NCBI GenBank assembly: GCA_964614345.1
Contig: CAZTLP010000037.1
Coordinates: 1-10,352, forward strand
Direction of reading: 5' to 3'
Source of the DNA: AEGEAN-183 sp964614345
GTDB taxonomy: Bacteria; Pseudomonadota; Gammaproteobacteria; Magnimaribacterales; Magnimaribacteraceae
Length of the DNA stretch: 10,352 bases
The translations under genes and the position numbers were made by a program. Shown one piece after another: positions 7,045-10,352 of this stretch. The stretch's first letter is position 1. Each line of letters opens with the position of its first letter. Under the pieces are notes generated by a model. That model saw nothing but the letters and a program-made list of their open reading frames with translations. It made no database searches and was not told the DNA's origin.

Positions 7045-8025
7045 TTAATCTACAAAAAGATTTTGTAAGGTTTCCATTTCGGAAGAACTTAGCTTACCCC
7101 TATTTTCTGCATCAATACATTCTTGTAATTCCTTTCTGTTTTTAATTCCTAGAATTACAGAGCTTACTTTTTCAACACTAAGAGCATATCTGTGGGCTAA
7201 GGATGCAGGAGATTCATCCCAATCTTTGGCAAGCTCTCTAAAAGGTAAAGCCCTTTCAAAATCGGTGAAATCAGCTTTATCCATTCCTGAAGGATGTGGT
7301 TCTCTATCCATACTGGAGGTAAGCGCCCCTGCTTGAACGGCTCTAATAGCCAAAATTGGTATATCTCTTTTTTGGCATTCTGTAAGCACTCTATTGGGAT
7401 CAGGCTTCTCACTAATATATCCAATGGCTCCAATTGAATTTAAGATATTTACTGCGCACTGCATAGCTTCAGGGGGATGTTCATAATTTATAGCCTTGAT
7501 AAGCGCTTCTTCTTGCCCCAAACCAATACCCCAATGATCAATCTTGCCTTCTTTTTTTAAAGCTTCAAAAGCTGGAATTACCGCATTGTAATAACACGAA
7601 AGAGTAGTAGCATTCGTAGCTCTATGTTCATTTAGTAAAGGTAACTGATAATCATCCTCTATGAGCTGGGAGTGCAGAAGAAACAAATTAACCTTATCGA
7701 CTCCCATCGTCTCTAGACTTCTACAAAGAGAATTATTAAGCCTAGTATAAACTTCTGAGTCTGGAACTGTTCCAAGCCTACACTTAGTGGTTAGATTTAT
7801 TGCTGTATGATCTTTTCCTTTTAAAGCCTCACCAACAACTCTTTCCGCCTCTCCTTTCCCGTACATGGGAGCTAAATCTAGATGATTGATTCCTGATTCA
7901 ATTGCTAAGTTCACTGCAGAAACACTTTCTGTTCTGGTAGTTTCTCCCCAAACATTACCTATCCCGCCACCTCCCAGACTAAGTGCGCTTACAGTTCCAA
8001 AAGGTTTAAATTTTCTTTGTTCCAT
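7045..8025 (-). CDS. Aldo/keto reductase
   Basis: A 326-residue (beta/alpha)8 NAD(P)H-dependent oxidoreductase. The catalytic tetrad is readable: Asp50 and Tyr55 in HLDLAPMYGKGEAERVVG, Lys81 in NLTTKCRLG, and His118 in LFLLHSQ. The C-terminal cofactor-binding segment is SSVILGIKNRKELQECI (288-304). The opening LSLGGGGIGNVWG and AxxSGINHLDLAPMYG resemble the D-threo-aldose 1-dehydrogenase/pyridoxal dehydrogenase-like branch, so a sugar or aldehyde substrate is likely, but the branch call is tentative. It is cytoplasmic, with no signal. The ribosome site is weak (AAGTG). The gene diverges from the cupin gene across a 74-base spacer, which may allow shared regulation, and converges with the DUF2147 gene. 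An internal out-of-frame ORF on the same strand near 7197-7433 is not a gene. Confidence 0.92.
   Translation of the reverse strand: MEQRKFKPFGTVSALSLGGGGIGNVWGETTRTESVSAVNLAIESGINHLDLAPMYGKGEAERVVGEALKGKDHTAINLTTKCRLGTVPDSEVYTRLNNSLCRSLETMGVDKVNLFLLHSQLIEDDYQLPLLNEHRATNATTLSCYYNAVIPAFEALKKEGKIDHWGIGLGQEEALIKAINYEHPPEAMQCAVNILNSIGAIGYISEKPDPNRVLTECQKRDIPILAIRAVQAGALTSSMDREPHPSGMDKADFTDFERALPFRELAKDWDESPASLAHRYALSVEKVSSVILGIKNRKELQECIDAENRGKLSSSEMETLQNLFVD
7051..7067. repeat. Perfect inverted repeat at the DUF2147/aldo-keto reductase junction
   Basis: TACAAAA (7051-7057), loop AGA, TTTTGTA (7061-7067) form a 7-bp stem inside the last codons of the reductase gene, just past the DUF2147 stop. 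It could help end plus-strand transcription, but the stem holds a single G:C pair and no T-run follows, so a terminator call is weak. Confidence 0.35.
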
Positions 8026-8043
8026 AATAATTAATCACTTGAA

Positions 8044-8073
8044 TTGAGATCTAATAGCAAGGGTTTGTAATTA
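8044..8073 (+). promoter_or_regulatory. Candidate sigma70 promoter for the cupin gene
   Basis: TTGAGA at 8044-8049 and TAATTA at 8068-8073 are separated by 18 bases. A start near 8080 would give a leader of about 20 bases holding AAGGTAGAG, a usable ribosome site before the ATG at 8100. In this AT-rich spacer such boxes can occur by chance. The opposite strand also has a perfect TATAAT (8070-8075) but without a matching -35. Confidence 0.33.
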
Positions 8074-8099
8074 TATACCTGCCAAGGTAGAGTTCTCTC

Positions 8100-8552
8100 A
8101 TGAACCTATTGAATGATAAAACACTTAAGTGGAAACGCTACACTGAGGGAGACGACTTTGATTACCCCATAGATTATTCGGACACTATTCTAGATGCGAG
8201 AGAAGATGGGCGCTTGGAGATACTAGTTAAATGGGAACCTAATTGTTATTGTCATTTTCACAGACATACTGCAGAAATTAGTTCTTTAGTTCTAGAGGGT
8301 GAGCTTCATGTCACAGATATTGATATTGAAACAGGTAAAGAGTTAGGTAAGAGAGTAAGAGTTGCCGGGGATTTTGTACATAAAGAGCCAGGTGATGTAC
8401 ATATGGAACAAGGAGGAGCAAACGGGGCCCTAGTTCTGTTTAATCTTTACGCTCCTGAAGGCGAAGGCAAACTAGTGGAATCTTTAAAAAAAGATGGAAG
8501 CGTAATAAGTGTCTCAACCATGGAAAGGATTCTTAGAAAACGTAAAAAATAA
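8100..8552 (+). CDS. Single-domain cupin protein
   Basis: A 150-residue cytoplasmic protein with one cupin barrel. Cupin motif 1 runs CHFHRHTAEISSLVLEGEL (51-69), giving His54, His56 and probably Glu59 as metal ligands. Motif 2 is HKEPGDVHMEQGG (94-106), with His101 as the fourth ligand. VTDIDIETG between the strands is an extended hairpin, and the C-terminal tail is very basic (ERILRKRKK). Small metal cupins include dioxygenases, isomerases and acireductone-type enzymes; the extra His52 and Cys51 next to the ligand site are typical of a ChrR/DAD-like subgroup, but this is a guess. It is divergent from the aldo/keto reductase, so a shared pathway is possible. It ends 3 bases from the convergent neighbouring gene. 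Confidence 0.87.
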   Translation: MNLLNDKTLKWKRYTEGDDFDYPIDYSDTILDAREDGRLEILVKWEPNCYCHFHRHTAEISSLVLEGELHVTDIDIETGKELGKRVRVAGDFVHKEPGDVHMEQGGANGALVLFNLYAPEGEGKLVESLKKDGSVISVSTMERILRKRKK

Positions 8553-8563
8553 CTATTATTTTT
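8545..8563. repeat. Inverted repeat joining two convergent stop codons
   Basis: AAAAATAA (8545-8552), loop CTA, TTATTTTT (8556-8563) is a perfect 8-bp palindrome whose arms contain the TAA stops of the cupin gene and of the gene on the other strand. It is symmetrical for both transcripts and each side ends in a T-rich run, so it may be a minimal bidirectional terminator, although the stem has no G:C pairs. Confidence 0.4.
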
Positions 8564-9173
8564 CTTCTGGGTATTGGCAGATTCTCTTAGTGCTGGTTTC
8601 GATACCGTCTATGAATGTGAAGATCATCTCTTCGTTACGCATTTCCCTGAATACGGTATCGAAGAGGTTAAACAATCTAAAGACCATGACGCCCTCCTCA
8701 TCAAAGTGTATGGCGGTGTTGAAGTTGTTGCATACTGCACCTACATCTCTCGCACCATTCTTCAAGGTGCCGTCAACACGAAAGTCATGGATGATACCGT
8801 ACGCTGTTACGACCACCCGATTACCACACTGCTCTATACGTTCGAGATGACCAACTCGTCCCGAAACCCCGAGCCAGAGCCCTCTCATGTCGACTACTCC
8901 TTCTGTGAGCGGTTCGGTGCATTCGGCTAAAATTGGCATAGGTATGGTTGTGTAGCTACAACCAGGTGTATACGCCTTAGGAATATCATTAGCGGATTTT
9001 CCTGAGCCATCAAGGTCAGGAAGGTCACAATAGTTTACAGATCTACCGTCCTGCAGGAATATGGCAGGGTCGGTTGTATCTGCAGGTCTTGGTAGTAAAA
9101 AAGCATAGAACAACAAGCCGATCACTATTACAGCTAAGAAGCCAAAAAACCATTTTGTGATACTCAAGATCAT
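8556..9173 (-). CDS. Membrane-anchored six-cysteine protein of unknown function
   Basis: A 205-residue protein that I do not recognise. Residues 5-27 form a single N-terminal helix (TKWFFGFLAVIVIGLLFYAF) with a short positive flank, suggesting an anchor with the rest outside the cytoplasm. The soluble part holds six cysteines (49, 72, 85, 116, 148, 199), an even number suited to disulfides. From residue 97 it reads as alternating strands: RGLWLGVSGRVG, RIEQCGNRVVVTAYG, HDFRVDGT, which recalls small calycin-like or lipocalin-like barrels (inference only). PDLDGSG (52-58) could be a calcium-type loop. It starts 4 bases after the methyltransferase stop, with no strong ribosome site of its own, so translation is probably coupled. 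Base composition is high for the window: 33 G or C in the 60 bases from 8821. Confidence 0.8.
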   Translation of the reverse strand: MILSITKWFFGFLAVIVIGLLFYAFLLPRPADTTDPAIFLQDGRSVNYCDLPDLDGSGKSANDIPKAYTPGCSYTTIPMPILAECTEPLTEGVVDMRGLWLGVSGRVGHLERIEQCGNRVVVTAYGIIHDFRVDGTLKNGARDVGAVCNNFNTAIHFDEEGVMVFRLFNLFDTVFREMRNEEMIFTFIDGIETSTKRICQYPEEK

Positions 9174-9177
9174 TTTT

Positions 9178-10083
9178 CTAAGATTCCGCTATCACGAAAT
9201 GTTCGAGCTTAAATATTTGATCTTCAGGAAGGGTTCTACCGACAGGAGTAAAATACACTGGGTTGAGGTCCTCTAAAGTCACGTTTTCTTTTATTGAATA
9301 ACCATTTTTCGAAAGTAAGCTTTCCATTTCTTCAGCCGCGTAGAATGATATCCAAGGTTCGCCGACTTTGGCTGATAAATTTTTAATTAGATTAGCTCGT
9401 TTTTCTGCTTTTGGATAACCCTTACCAAAGCAAGCCTTAGGATCTTTATCCAGAAGTTCATCGACGTATGATAAAAAAAGAATTGAACTGGAATTTTGAG
9501 TAAGCGTAGCCAGTTCTTTAATTGTTGAACTGACAGCCTCCTTAGTGATGTACTGCGAGACGCCTTCGAACGTAATAACGGCGGATTTGCTTTGATCGAA
9601 GCCTGCATCCATAAGCTGATCAGTTAAGGACTGGTGACTGAAATCAACAGACACATAAGTGACATTTTCTGAATTGGGCAATTCTTTAGAAAGTTTAGAG
9701 CGTTTTCTATCCAGAACTTCAGGCTGATCTACTTCAAAAATTCTTAGTGAAGACGGAAGTTCAAGTCGATGAGCCCGCGAGTCATATCCCGCTCCCAAAA
9801 TGACGTATTGCTCTACCCCACTGGTAGCACTTTTTTTAATCAGCTCATCAATATATCTCGTGCGCGAAATTAGATGTTCATGAAAACCAGGTGCAAACTT
9901 TCGAGCCAACCAGATGTTGAGCTTATGTCCCATCAGTTTCATTAAACTAGCACCTAATACAAACCTATCCGCGTAAGGATCGTTTATGACACGTTTATCA
10001 GGTCTAGCTAGTGTTTCAATCAAACGTTGTTTGGCCACTCCCTGAGCTGTACCGTCTTTTGTAAAAATTGATTTACTATCCAT
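9178..10083 (-). CDS. Class I SAM-dependent methyltransferase, TIGR00027/LCM-like family
   Basis: A 301-residue cytoplasmic methyltransferase of the leucine carboxyl methyltransferase-like (TIGR00027, Rv0281-type) family. Residues 14-45 carry the family N-terminal segment (GVAKQRLIETLARPDK, INDPYADRFV), followed by SRTRYIDE (73-80). Motif I is QYVILGAGYDSRAHRL (92-107), the acidic ribose contact is in IFEVDQPEVL (115-124), Asp147 of VSVDF is the adenine-side motif, and ITFEGVSQYI (170-179) is motif IV. Members methylate carboxylates or hydroxyls, often on polyketide-like or unknown substrates. A purine-rich AAAGGGGGGAG site lies just upstream of the ATG and supports the start. The six-cysteine membrane gene follows after 4 bases, forming a clear two-gene unit. 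Substrate unknown. Confidence 0.9.
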   Translation of the reverse strand: MDSKSIFTKDGTAQGVAKQRLIETLARPDKRVINDPYADRFVLGASLMKLMGHKLNIWLARKFAPGFHEHLISRTRYIDELIKKSATSGVEQYVILGAGYDSRAHRLELPSSLRIFEVDQPEVLDRKRSKLSKELPNSENVTYVSVDFSHQSLTDQLMDAGFDQSKSAVITFEGVSQYITKEAVSSTIKELATLTQNSSSILFLSYVDELLDKDPKACFGKGYPKAEKRANLIKNLSAKVGEPWISFYAAEEMESLLSKNGYSIKENVTLEDLNPVYFTPVGRTLPEDQIFKLEHFVIAES

Positions 10084-10183
10084 GTCTCCCCCCTTTCATT
10101 CCCACTCAGCGAAATGCTGCTCTGAAACCATAGATATTAAAGCATCTGAAAAAAGTTTGTATTAACTTTGTATAAGAGAGGTT
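10084..10183 (-). promoter_or_regulatory. Leader region of the methyltransferase gene
   Basis: These 100 bases separate the right-edge ORF stop from the methyltransferase start. A TAATAT on the minus strand (10134-10139) could be a -10 box, but no convincing -35 lies upstream of it. Two TTTGTAT copies (10156-10162 and 10167-10173, plus-strand reading) are spaced 11 bases apart, about one helical turn, and could be a regulator site. I see no terminator hairpin. Confidence 0.25.
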
Positions 10184-10352
10184 TCATTTTGCTCCCTTTG
10201 TAACTTCTTTGTGACTCTCACATGTATAAAATATCTCAAAGATCCTACCTCCCAAATCAGATAAATTCGAAAATTTACAGCCTTCATATTTCGAATTTAA
10301 ATATTCTTTTGCTGCATTGCTGTAAGTTTGTACTATTCTTTCTGAAGAGAAG
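10184..10352 (-). CDS. 3' end of an unidentified gene, cut by window edge
   Basis: On the minus strand a frame is open from the window edge to a TGA at 10184-10186, giving 55 residues of a C-terminus: FSSERIVQTYSNAAKEY at the beginning, then NSKYEGCKFSNLSDLGG, then RIFEIFYTCESHKEV and a basic tail TKGAK. Two cysteines (25 and 44 of the fragment) lie either side of a likely strand. The amino-acid mix and codons look like those of the neighbouring genes, and the other minus-strand frames hit stops sooner, so it is probably a real gene end. The fragment is too short to name a family. Direction and a 100-base gap place it upstream of the methyltransferase. Confidence 0.5.
   Translation of the reverse strand, partial: FSSERIVQTYSNAAKEYLNSKYEGCKFSNLSDLGGRIFEIFYTCESHKEVTKGAK

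Noticed and set aside
8509..8930. Plus-strand open frames at 8509-8850 and 8574-8930
   Set aside because: Both overlap the six-cysteine gene in antisense; the minus frame has a membrane anchor and a tight link to the methyltransferase, so these are shadows of its higher GC content.
7197..9608. Minus-strand frames at 7197-7433 and 9387-9608
   Set aside because: They are out-of-frame readings within the aldo/keto reductase and methyltransferase genes, whose motifs are intact.
10088..10093. Run of six C (G on the gene strand) before the methyltransferase start as a phase-variable tract
   Set aside because: Six bases is short for slipped-strand switching, and the run is explained by the ribosome binding site.
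1..10352. Defence system, prophage, transposon, CRISPR array or RNA gene
   Set aside because: No nuclease, helicase, reverse transcriptase, integrase or transposase motif, spaced repeat array, tRNA or rRNA pattern was seen on either strand.

Overview
The window is AT-rich, densely coding bacterial DNA with very short intergenic gaps and no RNA genes, insertion sequences, CRISPR arrays or phage genes that I can recognise. The protein families (theta-type glutathione S-transferase, DoxX, PhyH dioxygenase, DUF2147, LytM/M23 peptidase, TIGR00027-type methyltransferase) and the compact low-GC layout suggest a marine gammaproteobacterium, possibly a streamlined lineage such as SAR86. That placement is inference; no marker gene is present.

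Region 1 (1-6405, all minus strand). In transcription order: an exported M23 peptidase with an N-terminal DUF3887-like domain; a PLP-dependent class III aminotransferase resembling glutamate-1-semialdehyde aminomutase; a divergent GST-like protein; a four-helix membrane protein of unknown function; a PhyH-type Fe(II)/2-oxoglutarate dioxygenase; a DoxX-family membrane protein whose ATG overlaps the dioxygenase stop as ATGA; a theta-like GST; and a GNAT acetyltransferase that runs off the left edge. Gaps range from a 4-base overlap to about 60 bases, so part or all of the run may be cotranscribed. The mix of aminotransferase, oxygenase, two GST-fold proteins, acetyltransferase and membrane proteins looks like an uncharacterised small-molecule modification or catabolic cluster. 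The substrate cannot be read from sequence.

Region 2 (6406-8552). A 145-base divergent spacer with several short palindromes separates the peptidase from a plus-strand exported DUF2147 protein. That gene converges on a minus-strand aldo/keto reductase, which in turn diverges from a plus-strand single-domain cupin. Both convergent junctions in the window (7036/7045 and 8552/8556) are only a few bases long and carry perfect AT-rich inverted repeats.

Region 3 (8556-10352, minus strand). A class I SAM methyltransferase of the leucine carboxyl methyltransferase-like/TIGR00027 family is followed after 4 bases by a membrane-anchored protein with six cysteines and no recognised function. At the right edge lies the 3' end of another minus-strand ORF. 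Base composition varies visibly along the window: parts of the six-cysteine gene are above 50% GC, while the DUF2147 gene is near 30%.
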